64,000 nt of DNA from the NCBI GenBank assembly GCA_029204225.1, contig CM055097.1, positions 28,135,192-28,199,191 of the forward strand, read 5' to 3'. The position numbers were made by a program, and so were the translations under genes. Under the pieces are notes generated by a model. That model saw only the letters and a program-made list of their open reading frames with translations. It did no database searches and had not been told where the DNA came from. This DNA comes from Diphasiastrum complanatum (lineage: Eukaryota; Streptophyta; Lycopodiopsida; Lycopodiales; Lycopodiaceae). This document shows, piece after piece, positions 51,111 through 62,729 of this stretch; position 1 is the stretch's first letter, and each line of letters opens with the position of its first letter.

Positions 51111-51129
51111 AAATTCCAAAATGACATAT

Positions 51130-52332
51130 TTTGTGATCAAAATATTAATTCATCATAAGAAAGTATCATCAAATGAAGATCATATTTTTATTGGAAAAAT
51201 CATTTCATACATCATTCTTAGCCTTTTTGAATTTCAATATGCAATCCTAATTCTATGATTGTAAAACCTATAACTACTTTTGTGGTAGTGATTGTGATAG
51301 TGTAAGCTCTTGCAACTTAAAACGTTAAAAAAAAAAAACAAATGAATCATCACAATAACTTAACTTACTGATACTTACCTCTCTAGCAAAAAAGCTAATA
51401 AATGCATTTGTTTGAACCTAAAAGAAAAGAAAGAAAATTTAGATAAATTTTCATTTTCAATCCAACAATTTCACTATTATGGCAAGGCTTTTGTGGTATG
51501 ATACCATTTGTCGCCTATATCTTAAATACCATTTAAGATATAGGCCATGTAATTGTAAATTTGAAATTGGGGTCTCATTGATTGCAACTACCTCTCATTG
51601 ATATGGACAATTTCAACAACAAAAGGCAACAAACAAGTGCATGCATGATGTTGATACATGTTATAGGGCACATATAAGCTGTAGGTGGGCTAGCTTCAAC
51701 TAACTCAAATTCTTTGCACGTGGTTTGATTTCTTTTCTTGTTTTTCAAATTTGTTGGTGCACACTACATGCATAAGAAAAATCATCAAACACAATACCGA
51801 TGGCAAGAGTCAACATTGCACAATAATCATCGAATAAATCTAGAAGTTAATGTTTGTCGTAAACATATGTGTTGGAGTGCCTAGACACACTTGAGTACTA
51901 GCTTCTATTCTTGCAAGAAAGTTTATGTACAATGCTTAGTTGATCTCCACACGTGGAATGTTGATTCATTTCAGCAGCTATTTGCGACATGCTATTGATC
52001 CTTACAAACAGGTTGATGATTGCATCATCTTTTTTTATCAACATCTTTAGCATGAACCTACATAGAAATACTAAGATATTAGTAACAAAATATTGACACA
52101 TTGACATCTATGATGCTCACAAGTTTAGGACGTTGCCATTTTCCATCTGTCGAATATTTAAAATTAGCTACAGAATATGGGAGATTTTTTTAAGGCTCCA
52201 CAGCATATGACATTGCCTAACAAATTCCACTCTTTGATATAGATCAATGAAAATTCATGGACACATGGAGTCTTGTGTAAAGCGTAGAGCTTAAGAGATG
52301 ATAAATTATTTTTTGAGAATATCACTTTCTAT
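51130..52332. other. No recognisable gene
   Basis: AT-rich intergenic DNA; no motif recognised. Confidence 0.45.
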
Positions 52333-52967
52333 ATAGCTGCAGTTTCATGGACCAGCAAAAAGCAGCCTACAATAGCCTTATCTTCAACAGAAGTTGAATA
52401 TCGTGTTCTCAACAACGCTACACAAGAAGCGGTATGGTTATGAAGATTGCTTGTTGATTTAGGTCAAATGTAGGTGAGCGCAACGACATCACCTTGTGAC
52501 ACTCAAAGTTGCATTCACCTTGCTAAAAATCCTGTAATACATGCTTGAACCAAGCACATCGAGAAATAGTATCACTTTCTTTGAGAGAAATTTTTTTATG
52601 AAGCCATTAATCTTGTTTTTTGCATATCTAAAGATCAAGTGGCAAATATATTCACTAAGTTATTAGATAGATGTAAATTTAAAAAATTTCGTATTCTATT
52701 AGGAATAGAAGAGTGCAATTTTATCATTGAGGGAGAGTGTTATAAATGAATGCTAAACTCCACTCTTTATTATTTACAATGTACCCTTGTTGTTACTAGC
52801 TGTAACTAGTTGTAGGCTAGGCTGTTAGTCAACTCCTAGTATTTCTCACTCTATCAGGGTGTATTGTGCACAAGACATTATGGTAATGTTATTGTGATTG
52901 TGTGTTGCTCCTCCTTCTTGTGATGATTGCTTATGAATGTATGCTATTGGGAATTTGATTCTTTACA
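52333..52967 (+). mobile_element. Family A copia remnant: RNase H plus 3' LTR
   Basis: RNase H (SWTSKKQPTIALSSTEVEYR, CIHLAKNPVIHA) with several stops, then a polypurine tract (52729-52737) and a 230-bp LTR at 52738-52967 that starts TGTTAT. The coding part closely resembles 2690-3100, while the LTR is much more diverged. Everything 5' of RNase H is missing. Confidence 0.88.
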
Positions 52968-52974
52968 CATGGAT

Positions 52975-53115
52975 GACAGATGCTCTACTTACAAGATAAC
53001 TTTTTCACATTGGTAATGATTTCTTTTCATGGTCTAGTAAAATGTAGAATATAGTCGCTTTACCCACTACCTAAGTTGAGTACAAAGCTTGAAGGTGTTT
53101 GGTTATGCCAGTTCC
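52975..53115 (+). pseudogene. Second, more decayed copia RNase H fragment
   Basis: Directly after the family A LTR: FFSWSSKMQNIVALPTT and VEYKA are readable despite stops. It belongs to a different copia lineage, so the family A remnant lies next to or inside an older element. Confidence 0.5.
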
Positions 53116-53397
53116 TAACATATATTGGACTTCTAGCAGGACTATGGGAGCATCATTTTATCTGATTGCCAAAGTGGTATATGTTAAATTTCACAATTCT
53201 AGCTTGACCAATTTTGGTCACATGCATTGTAATTGGCAAGATGGCCATGTAAATAGATGCCACACATGACAAATAGCATAGGATGCTTTTCCAATGTCTT
53301 ATTCTACATCCTACATTGTAAAGGCACCTTTGAAATAAGGCCAAAAAGTGCTTAGAAGGGGTAGGGAGAAAATAGGACCCAAAAATAGCATGTTTTA

Positions 53398-53570
53398 CAT
53401 TGTTTTTGGATCTTGAGATCAAAACCCCTAATTAGGGTAGATCCAATAATCAATTAGGTTAGATGTTAGAGTTAGGTTATGAAAAGTTCAGAGAAGCCCT
53501 AAAAAGCTCAAATCCGAGCTACTAATGTATAAATATATGATGGTTTCTCCATCAATTTATGAGTAAAAAA
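53398..53570 (-). repeat. Repeat H, inverted partial copy
   Basis: The reverse complement matches 48020-48120 (AAATCCGAGCT, GTATAAATAT, TTAGATGTTAG), with more divergence than between the other two copies. Confidence 0.7.
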
Positions 53571-53669
53571 TTGGTTTTCAATCTACCAATTTTGTTGGTG
53601 ATCTAGATGTTTGATGTTTGCTATTTGTGTTGAGTAATTTGGATTTGTGAGATTGATTTGAAATTTTAG

Positions 53670-54083
53670 GTACTGTACTCTGTCGGATACGCCTATAGAG
53701 GAAGTGCAGATACTGTAGTCCAAGAAATTGCAGATTATTGTTTGTCCATAGCCTTTCTCATGACATTGGAGTGCTACTGGGATAAGGGGCTACCACCCAT
53801 AATGATGGACGTCAATCAACCTTTGCAATCAGAAGATGCACATCTAATGATGACAAGGCTTTATTTTCGAGCCGCATTTACTTCCAGTTAGTACGTGCAG
53901 ATGATCAAGAAGTGGTATGAAAATAAGTTCATACTTGGGATAAGGACGTACTTGGGACCTATTCCTTTAGGCACAAGGACAAGATTCATCACATTTGAAG
54001 CCATCGGAAAGAAGGTCGGCTACGAGAAATCTCTTGATAGAAGAAAAGCTGAAAAGACTCTCGGTTACGCAGGGCTATCCTGA
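53670..54083 (+). pseudogene. Unrecognised 138-codon reading frame with one stop
   Basis: After a TTTTAG acceptor-like site, one plus-strand frame runs to the TGA at 54083, broken only by TAG 53889-53891. Readable parts are ADTVVQEIADYCLSIAF, WDKGLPPIMMDVNQPL, YFRAAFTSS, WYENKFILGIRTYLGPIPLG and DRRKAEKTLGYAGLS. The composition is protein-like, but I know no family that it matches. It could be a decayed exon of a host gene or of a transposon. Confidence 0.4.
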
Positions 54084-54923
54084 TGAGCTGCTGCACCTTT
54101 GAAATTTTGTCAAGACAAGCAACAACGAAGCCAATAAGTTATAGGTTTTACGTAGGCAAACGCTGATCTAATTCCTTTCCAAGAACCACACGTCGAAGCT
54201 GAAGCAATGCAGTGGGACCTGCAACACCATAGGGGGGAAATAATGTTAGCTGATGCCATGCCCTGAGGTGCTGATGCAGAACCTCTCCACTCAAAAGGGC
54301 TTCTAGCAGAGATGAAGTTGAGAGCCGAGTCTAAGAGCACGAGAATTATTAGTGCTAGGCTAAAATATACAGTTGTGAGCCCCATGGTACATCCCGAAAG
54401 ATGGATAGCCATGTGGGGGCTAGCAAATTAGATTATCTCAACTTGAGTTATGTTTTCAAATAAAGAAGCCTCCTATTATCAAGTAAGAGGTGAAACTCAA
54501 ATCACTAGGAATTGGGGTTCACTCTGTTCCAAGAGGTGGACTCCAAAATAATATGTAATTGGGTTCAACAGCTCGTGGCTATAGATAGAGACCTCCTCCA
54601 CGAGTTGTAAAGCATGTGTAATGTACTGATATGTTGTTGCTCTTTCAATTGAAAATTATTCCACTTGCATTTCCTTCCATGCTCCATCTTCATACATTTC
54701 GTTTGGGTACTGATGTATGAATGTGCTTGTTGATGTTTTCTTCTCTTAAGGATTGGTTTGGATTAGCATCAGGTAGATGTGCAGGACTTGGAAATCGATC
54801 TACTAATCCATTGATTTATGATGTTTCCTAGTTTCGACTCCCTGAGGAGTTTTTGTTACAAATGTTGAGTGACAATTGTAGTAAGCACTCTGTAGGATTC
54901 CCAGTTGTTTAGTTAAAATTTGA

Positions 54924-55517
54924 TAAAAATACAGCAAAATAATCCCATTTGATCCTAGAAATGATGGAAAAAGCACCTACTTAAGATCCAAACAAGATCT
55001 AGAAGCTAGATTACTAATCAATGCATTGATTCCTAGCTTCTCTTGGCTTGAACTCCATGAATTAGCTCCAAAACTCTTCACACGTGTGAAAGTACGGCCT
55101 GCTGTTGCCGGTGTAGTGTACCTGCAACTCCAAACTCATTCAATCATCACAAAAAATCCTATGCCAATAGCATTTATCAATCAAATCATAGACTCAAACT
55201 TGTCAAGAAGGAAAATCTCGATTTTGCTCATAATTGGATGGAAATCCCATCACATATTTATACATGTAGAGTTCGGATCTGAGCATATTAGGGCTTCCAT
55301 CTATTCATCATAACTTAACCCTAATATCTAACCTAAAGATCCACTTGATCCACCCTTTTTAGGGTCAATGCCTCGAGATCCAAACATGCTATTTTTAGCT
55401 CCTACTTTCTCTCTACCCTATCTATGCACTCTTTGGACATATCCCAAAGGTACCATTCCAAAGCTAGGTTAATGATTTGACTTAGAATAAGGTATCCTAT
55501 GCTTTTGGCACGTGTAA
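54924..55517 (+). repeat. Dispersed repeat H, copy 2
   Basis: Direct-orientation partner of 47692-48295, about 7.2 kb downstream. The copies stop matching at GGCACrTGT on the right and near AAAATrCArCAAAATAA on the left. Confidence 0.85.
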
Positions 55518-55519
55518 CA

Positions 55520-57306
55520 TCCCACAACATGGCCTCAAAGTCATTCACAAGTGGTAATTGTGCAAACTAGCTTGTGTAAATTTAACAAAATTGTGTTGAT
55601 GAATCTGTGATTTCAGTATGAGTAGAATTAGTTTAATTCCATGTTCTTTGAGTAAAGTAGATTAGGAATAATCTGCTGACTGTAAACAATCAAGAAATTA
55701 TCCAAAGTAGAACTGTAGAACATAGGATTCGAATTCTGATAGATCCAGATTGAAGTTGAGCATCCATTATCAGTAGGATCGAGACCAGATCATTAGTTGT
55801 GCCTCTAACAGGCGGGTACAACACCAGTACACTCCGGAACAGATTCCGTGACTGAGCTGTAGCTAAATCGATTTGTAGACACGTGAATCCCCTGGCCAAA
55901 CTGAATCTTTGTCAGAAAGTATCGAGCCTAGCATTGACTAGTCTTAGACAGAGCATTAGTAAACGTGAGGTAGATGATTTTGAGCAAACAAACACTGAGG
56001 AATATCAACAAACAGAGTCTTGTAGATCCTCAGCAAACAGGCACCATCACATTTTTTTAGGGACACTATCAGCTTTTTAAGGGCACTGTCAGCTTTTTCG
56101 CAAAATCTCGAAGAGAGAAAAAAAATTCGACAGTCGTCTATTTTCAACGAGGAACATTCCATGCACTTACCAAAATTTGCAAAGTGAGAGAAAGACACTT
56201 TACGTAAAATGCGAAGTGAGAGATTTGCAGCATCCTCGTCCGCGTCAACATTCCCTGATTCGTTGACCGTATATATTATGTATAGTTGTCACAAAAGCCA
56301 AATACTTCCAAGTACAACGGCTTACCTAAGTAGGTGACAAACATTTATTGTAGTTAATACATTACATGGATGAAATCTATAAATGGATCATCTAGGCACA
56401 CTCTTTGTGATGCTCCGTCCATGAGAGGAATGATTTTGAGCCTCCCAGTTACGCCGTCATTCTGGTTGTAACTGCTATTTTGTTGTGCTTCAGTGTAATA
56501 TAGCAGCAATACGCTTTTCTATTTGTGTATAACGTAGATGAATGCTTATTGTGATTTAAATACACTTCGTTTCTGTTTAATCACGCTTGTTTACTCACTC
56601 TGATCAGAACACGGATGTCTACGACTCCTCAACTTGTGATCAGACGATGGCTGTCTTTGACACCTGAAGAACTCGCCATCATTTTGTTGCATTGTCAATC
56701 CATTCAGAACTAAACTTCTTATCAAATCCATTTCCAGTAATACCACACTCAAACCACTTCTAATCTCTTCGGTGGACTGTACTCATTTTGTTTTTATGAG
56801 TATGAATTAATCTATAAAATCATGTTGGGCAACAAAACGTTTGAGCTGTGATTACACTTAGCATTAACAATCTATTAGACTACTTTTGCATCTAGCAGCC
56901 CATTATAGTGGGAGAGCTGTTCCACAAATATTCATGCTCTCTTCTCCGTTCGCGTTCTCCATAATCCCTTGCCCCTCATCAGGAAGGTAGTTTGTTTTTA
57001 TTCTTATATAAAGTATCAACCTAATCTTATAAGATTGATTTAGAGTGGCAATTTATGTGCAATTAGATTTTCTTTTCTCAGGTTGATTGGATCTTTATAA
57101 GCCTTGTGAACTTTAGATCAAGGAGGAGTCATTTCTGATCATTTTTCTACATCAAGCAAGCTAGTTTCATTTTTCATTTTTCAATAGAATTGGTTAAGCT
57201 TGGGGGTATTCCCGTCGTGCATGTAAATAAATAAAATGTCAAAGTTAGTAGAAATAAGATGTGAGGTCATGGCATCCTGTAGCATGCATAATGAGCAAAT
57301 GAGCTA

Positions 57307-57308
<2 letters not shown>
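55520..57308. other. No gene; LTR-like DNA
   Basis: Around 56045-56110 the phrase GGGACACTATCAGCTTTTT is nearly repeated and followed by TTCGCAAAA, resembling the family G LTR near 35210. The later part may be the LTR of the Ty3-type remnant whose primer site lies at 57539. Boundaries cannot be set. Confidence 0.35.

Positions 57309-57365
<57 letters not shown>
57309..57365. repeat. (CT)n microsatellite, 57 bp
   Basis: Uninterrupted CT repeat. Confidence 0.96.
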
Positions 57366-57367
<2 letters not shown>

Positions 57368-57538
57368 GATCTGTGGAAGTGCTTAGTTTTAGGAAAGTAG
57401 TGTTAGAGTGGGGTAGTGTTAGGATAAAGTAGAAAGCATCTAAATCTAGCAACTTGGCTAAGTTAGGTCCCTAACTTTGTGTTCTAACCCTTTTGACAGG
57501 CGGAGGGCTGCTCACCATCTACTTGCTACTCCCTACAG

Positions 57539-57556
57539 TGGCGTTGTTGCCGGGGA
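57539..57556 (+). other. Possible Ty3/gypsy primer binding site
   Basis: TGGCGTTGTTGCCGGGGA follows CCCTACAG. It is close to the TGGCGCCGTTGCCGGGGA motif found just after the 5' LTR of many plant Ty3/gypsy elements. No gypsy coding sequence follows, so at most a 5' relic is present. Confidence 0.45.
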
Positions 57557-57559
57557 TAG

Positions 57560-58629
57560 GAATCACTAACTAGTTATAGTTGCATTCTTAGTTGCTTTTG
57601 CTTAGCTGGCAACTTTTGCCAACAATATCAAGAGGTGACCAAAATTACTGATGCGTCTGCAAAGAGACAAATACATCCCACAGCATCATTGATATCATCA
57701 TAAACAAAAAAAGACTTCAGTGCACAACCTCCACATCTAGCACTGTCTTCAGACTCTTAACTTCTTCGCATTCTTGTTCAGTAGGAGGTATTTCAAAAGA
57801 TAACATCCTCCATTTCTTACACGAAAGGAACGTGTTCTGAACATGAAGCACCGACTTCAAAATTCAACAAAAATTGCACTTTGTAAACAATCAAGAAGCT
57901 TAAAGTGTAACCTCATATTAACAAATCTTGGCCTGCAAAGAGTCAATTATCTAGACACTGCATTGTGGATCCTTTAACTGCCCAGCACAAAGTAATTGCT
58001 GCTCAGTGGAAATGAATCAGAATAGGATGTAGCTCTCCCACGACCTCTGTTTTGTTATTTGTGCACTTAAGGAACCCCACTTATGATAGATGGTACCTTT
58101 TCATTGATAAAAATACTCATTCCAAGCAAGGATTCAAAGGAATTCAGCTGCAACTCTGTCTAATATAAGCACCTTGATCAAATCAATGTTTTGCATAGAT
58201 GCTCTCAAAGAATCTTGAAAATCATCAAATTGCTCATACCAAGAAAAGAGCAAAATGAACTGGGACACAACGTCTCTAACACTATACCTTGATCAAATAA
58301 ATCTTCACGTAGAATCTAGATGCATTAAGGAAACTGAAGTTAAGAGGGCAGCAATGATGGGCAAATGCAGGCCTTATGGCATCTGGTAACTTGAGCACTG
58401 TCATAATCTCTCCCCACAGAAAATACAAGCTGCATCGAAACTGACTTATACATTCTTCACACTTTCTGTGAAAGAGGTTTACTCAAGGCCATTTCAGAGG
58501 CTATGAATGTTTTCCAGATCTGTGAGTTGAACACTGAATGAAATCAAAAGTATTTCTGTGAAATGGATCAGCTTTCTGTGTCATTTATCTGTAGTTATGA
58601 AGGTCATAGGTTGGGTTTACAAAAGGATT
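57560..58629. other. Downstream flank of the FIGL1 gene
   Basis: No coding sequence recognised. The part next to 58629 should contain the FIGL1 3' UTR on the minus strand. Confidence 0.4.
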
Positions 58630-61486
58630 TCATAGCAATAGGCTCCCAAATTGATGATTCCAATCCTCATAGCTTCCCAGCTCACTCTGAGAGACCGATG
58701 GTCTAACTTGTTGAAGAGCTGTTTTGAAGTCCTGCAAAGTAGCAACAGTGTAAGCTGCAAGAGCTAGAAAGCCAGCATTTCATCCTATTGTGCATATCGG
58801 CCTTGTAGATACCACAGGCATACCCAAACTTACTACCTTTTCCCATGCCTGGATACTTGAACTTAGTTAAGCACAAGATGCTCGTTTCTTTCATATCCAG
58901 AAGTTGAAGAAAGTTGAAAGGAAACATGTACACGTCAATAGCGTAGTTGTGATAAGGACTATATATTTCAAAGAAAAACCTCTAGTCAGCTATGAAAGGT
59001 TTTTCGGACCTGAAGAGTGATAGATCTCATTTCCTCCTTGCTTATCTTACTGATATCTTGGCATTGCACCAAAGCTTCTCGAAGAGGACCCATTGATGCT
59101 TCCTTCACTAGATTTTTCATGTCTGAACCAGAATATCCTGGCACGTGCAACACAAAAACAAGTCTTAATTGAATTGAGCTTTTCCCTCAGAATGAAGCGA
59201 ATAGATTATAGAGCACAGAGGTAGCTGAATGCTGTTATTCCTCAATCGTATGAACTTTCAGAAAACACATAATTTAGAGAGCGGTAACATGCCTTCAGTG
59301 CTGGCACATATAATGTCAACATCTTTGTCTGACAAAGAAAGAAGGCCATCCTTTTCTAGTAAGCTCCGGACTATCCAAGCCCTTGCTTCTGCAGTAACAG
59401 AATTTTAAAGACACAGAAGCAATATTAAACAATCAGCATGTAGGGAGTGTATAGGATATCAAGATCTATAATTTCGGCGAAGCTTTGGGTTGCATGCACA
59501 AAACAGTGTTAAAAAATTCAATCAGCAGTCACTCAATTTGGCCGTCATTGCTGAAGAACCTCTTACAAGGCACTAGTCACAAGCTTGCAGAGAATATCAA
59601 GGCAACAAAGACTTTTAGAAGGTATTTTACACAAGACATACCCGTGGAAGGTAATGGTATATAAAGACGTTTGGAAAAACGTCTTCTGGCAGCTTCATCA
59701 AGTTCCTGAGGTCTATTTGTTGCACCTGCTTAGAACACACTAAGGATATCTTAAATCTTGACGCAAACACTGAAATCTTGGATTCATGAGAAATATTCAT
59801 GAGAAAATAGAAACCCTTAAAAGGAAAGATCATAAGCTTTGAGATCCTCCTTTTTAAGCAAAACAGGAGCTTAGAGAGAGTACATATGAGAGTAGCCAAA
59901 GCAAAAAGATTAAGATTTCAGCAAGTACACACCAATCAGGAGAAGCTGCTCATTGCCACTTCCAACACCTTCCATCTCAATCAGGAACTGTGTCTTCAAT
60001 CTTCTACTCGACTCATGTTCTCCCTCTGCCTTGCGCTGATATTAGGAGGAAAATACCATTATCTCATTTGAGAACAGGAGATTTGATGACAAACATGTGG
60101 CAGCAACTAATTAACAAACACATCTGATCTTACCGCTAACCTGTGACAGAAGTGAGTCAATTTCATCGATAAATATAACTGCAGGTTGACGACAACCTGC
60201 AACTCCAAATAAAGCTCTGACCAATTTCTCCCCTTCACCAATCTGCCAAGATCAATAAGGACATTGAGTGAACCAAGTGCCGCACAGATCATACCATACA
60301 AAAAATGAGAACAAAAAGCTTAAACTTCTGAAGAAAGTATTTTACACTATTTTTCCCTCGAGAATAGAAACACATGAAAATTGGCAGGAACCAAGCTACA
60401 CAGATGAGTCATGATGCCACTTCAGCTAATGCACAATCATGATGGCATCCAACCAAAGCAGACACTAGACCAGCTTACCCATTTGCTAGTTAATGAGCTT
60501 GCAGATATAGAGAAGAATGTAGCTTGGGCTTCTCCGGCAATGGCCTTTCCAATCATGGTTTTTCCAGTGCCCTGACAAGGCAATAGACTCTCTCAGAAAT
60601 GCTACCAAAATCAAACAAGAATTAGCAACCGATAGTACAGCCATCTTGTGTCTCACCGGAGGACCAAAAAGAAGAAGGCCCTTTCCAGGAGCACGGCAAC
60701 CTTGAAATATGTCTGGACGAAGCAGAGGCCAAATGACCATCTCAGTCACACTCTTTTTAGCATGGTCCAATCCAGCTGTCAAAAAGAAAATAGCTTCATT
60801 AGGGAAAAAACTTCTATCACACATTACCACATAAAAACACATCAACAAGGACAAATCTTTTTGATCAAAAAAGCTTGGTAGCACTACCTAGAGTAATGCC
60901 TAAATACGTAAAGAAACTTTCACAACACAATCTGGCCCACCTATATCATCCCATCGTACATTAGAATCTTGCTCCATAATTTCATTGCTCACATGCTCTA
61001 AGAGGCGAGGCTCCAAATTGCGAAGTTTATCTGGGAGTTCTCCATCTGGCCCTGCAAGGAGCTCCAAGCTGGAAGTACACGTATTAGAGTTCGTACGACC
61101 AGCAGTTGCACCAATATCAAGCTAGAAGAGCCTGTGCAATAGTCTGTACCACCTGAATTTCCATCATGGTGAACCGACAAGAAAGTCAAAGATTCTAAAA
61201 CCAAATAATTGTTTGCTTACCATCTCTTGAGAGATTCATCAGAAGAGTTGTCAGTTCCACCAGAATTACGAGTCATTGCACCCACTACTCCACTCATGCC
61301 TCCATTGGAACGAACTGGGGGAACAAAGTTGCTACGAGGCATTCGACGAGGAACACCCAATGTCCTGCCGGCAGTTGCATAATTACCGGAAACAGTATTC
61401 CCCCCAGGCTGCCAGGCTTGCTGAGAAGCAAGAGTCGCAGCAGATGCCCCAGAAGATGCACAACGCTTTTGAAGGGTGTCTGTTGC
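58630..61486 (-). CDS. FIGL1: FIDGETIN-LIKE 1 AAA ATPase, ten 3' exons (5' end not found)
   Basis: Minus-strand exons 61486-61221, 61068-60941, 60775-60657, 60571-60479, 60242-60141, 60035-59933, 59725-59642, 59388-59293, 59137-59010 and 58731-58630 give 406 codons in frame plus a stop. FIGL1 is a meiotic-clade AAA ATPase that limits crossovers by acting on RAD51/DMC1 filaments (Arabidopsis). Seen here: a Ser/Gly/Arg-rich linker with the FVPP motif (54-57) shared with animal FIGNL1; Walker A GPPGTGKT (169-176), split by an intron after GPP; Walker B VIFIDEID (224-231); ATNRP (272-276); AARRR (282-286); and the C-terminal RPSVS...YEDWN...FG tail. Nine introns have GT or GC donors; the one after 59293 is GC-AG. 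The ATPase core looks intact. The N-terminal exons lie upstream and were not identified. Confidence 0.94.
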
Positions 61487-61559
61487 CTGCAAAAAGCAAC
61501 AAAGTTATGATGGAGAGTTTATCAACAGCCATATAAATATACCATCTAAACATACAGAC

Positions 61560-61621
61560 GCAGATGTCAGATGCATCCAAACTTTCAATAACCTTCTGAC
61601 TAGATGATAAATGGGACATTT
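61560..61621 (-). other. Possible additional upstream FIGL1 exon
   Basis: On the minus strand an acceptor-like TGTGCAG precedes 62 bp reading MSHLSSSQKVIESLDASDIC, followed by a weak GTCTGT donor in the phase that the 61486 exon needs. It would extend the linker; conservation is unknown. Confidence 0.25.
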
Positions 61622-61973
61622 CTGCACATACATCCACAAATTACAATTTGCAACGAATTTGTTTGAGTATAGGCTAAACATTACTAACAGGATCAATTAT
61701 ACGGACCATGCTTCCACACCGAAATAATTAATAACATGTCATTTAAGCCGCATAGTTAAAGTTTGAGCACTTGGTCCTATCATTTATCATTTGCCATTTA
61801 TCAAGGTATTTATTGATTAATCAGCTATAATAAGCCCTGGAAACAAAGCACAAATCCTAGCCCTAATCTAGCCCCCCAAGAAAAGCCTATTTGCTGCATA
61901 TTCAGTAGGTGATGGATTGGAGGGAACTCTTGAGCTTTCATTAAGCAGATTAACTGAATAAATACGAAGGATT

Positions 61974-62064
61974 TAGATCTGACATAAATGCATCTTGGTT
62001 TCCAAGGGGGCTTGAACTTGGGACCAAAGAAACTTTGGATGCCAAGGTAGATCTGACATAAATG
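61974..62064 (-). mobile_element. Very short tRNA-like retroposon, copy 2 (57-bp body)
   Basis: The body 61991-62047 is flanked by a perfect 17-bp direct repeat TAGATCTGACATAAATG (61974-61990, 62048-62064). The body matches copy 1 at 45862-45917 base for base but lacks its A-box end, as expected of a 5'-truncated retroposon. It keeps the B-box-like AGTTCAAGCCC on the minus strand. Confidence 0.75.
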
Positions 62065-62729
62065 GAACATCTTTGCTTACGAGCCATCTTGGAGCTTAAG
62101 CAGCCCAAAGGTTCTTCCTTTTTATTTTCTCTTGCAAGCACGTCAGTTTTTATAGCTTAAAGGTCTTCCATGCTTTGTGTAGTTATGTATGGATTGATGT
62201 GGGATAATGCTTCTAGTCCACTTCAAATTCTGAGTCAGAATCAATATAAACGGAGATTCCATCTGAATAAAAACAAAAGCCCATGCTAATCAGAATAAGA
62301 AAGAATAGGTCCCCTTTTATGATTCATATTTTCTAACTACTTACAATTTGATCTCAAATTTCAAATTCAGATCTAAAGCCAATGATCGATCATTGTAGCT
62401 CCATCAGTTATAAGGTACATATAGAACTCAGTCCTGACTACTGGTTACAGACTACATTACCAACTTACCTGACCAGCAATAACTGCACATCAAGTATCAC
62501 AATGAACACAATAAGATCGGCTTTCTAGATAGCTTATGTAATAGTATAGCTCATAATATTTCAATATAGAAATTGGCCTGCACGTTCATATGACTCCCGA
62601 TGCAGGTGTGTGTCAATCTCCTCCTCATGTCACCTTGGAGGCAGAAAGGACCCTTTGTGACATTGAACTTGTCAGAGTTAACCTTCGCCAATGCATGACT
62701 CAGTTGTAGCACCTCACATGCAATTTCAC
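62065..62729. other. No recognisable gene
   Basis: Upstream flank of the FIGL1 exons found so far, probably within a long 5' intron of that gene. A minus-strand frame at about 62700-62560 (LQLSHALAKVNSDKFNV) is open but not identifiable. Confidence 0.3.

Noticed and set aside
47692-55517. Calling repeat H copies the LTRs of one element
   Set aside because: No TG...CA ends, primer site, polypurine tract or matching flanking duplication could be seen; left as a question.
60486-60884. 132-codon minus frame ending GPPVRHKM as evidence of a broken FIGL1
   Set aside because: The change after GPP is an intron boundary; the next exon supplies GTGKT, so the ATPase is intact.
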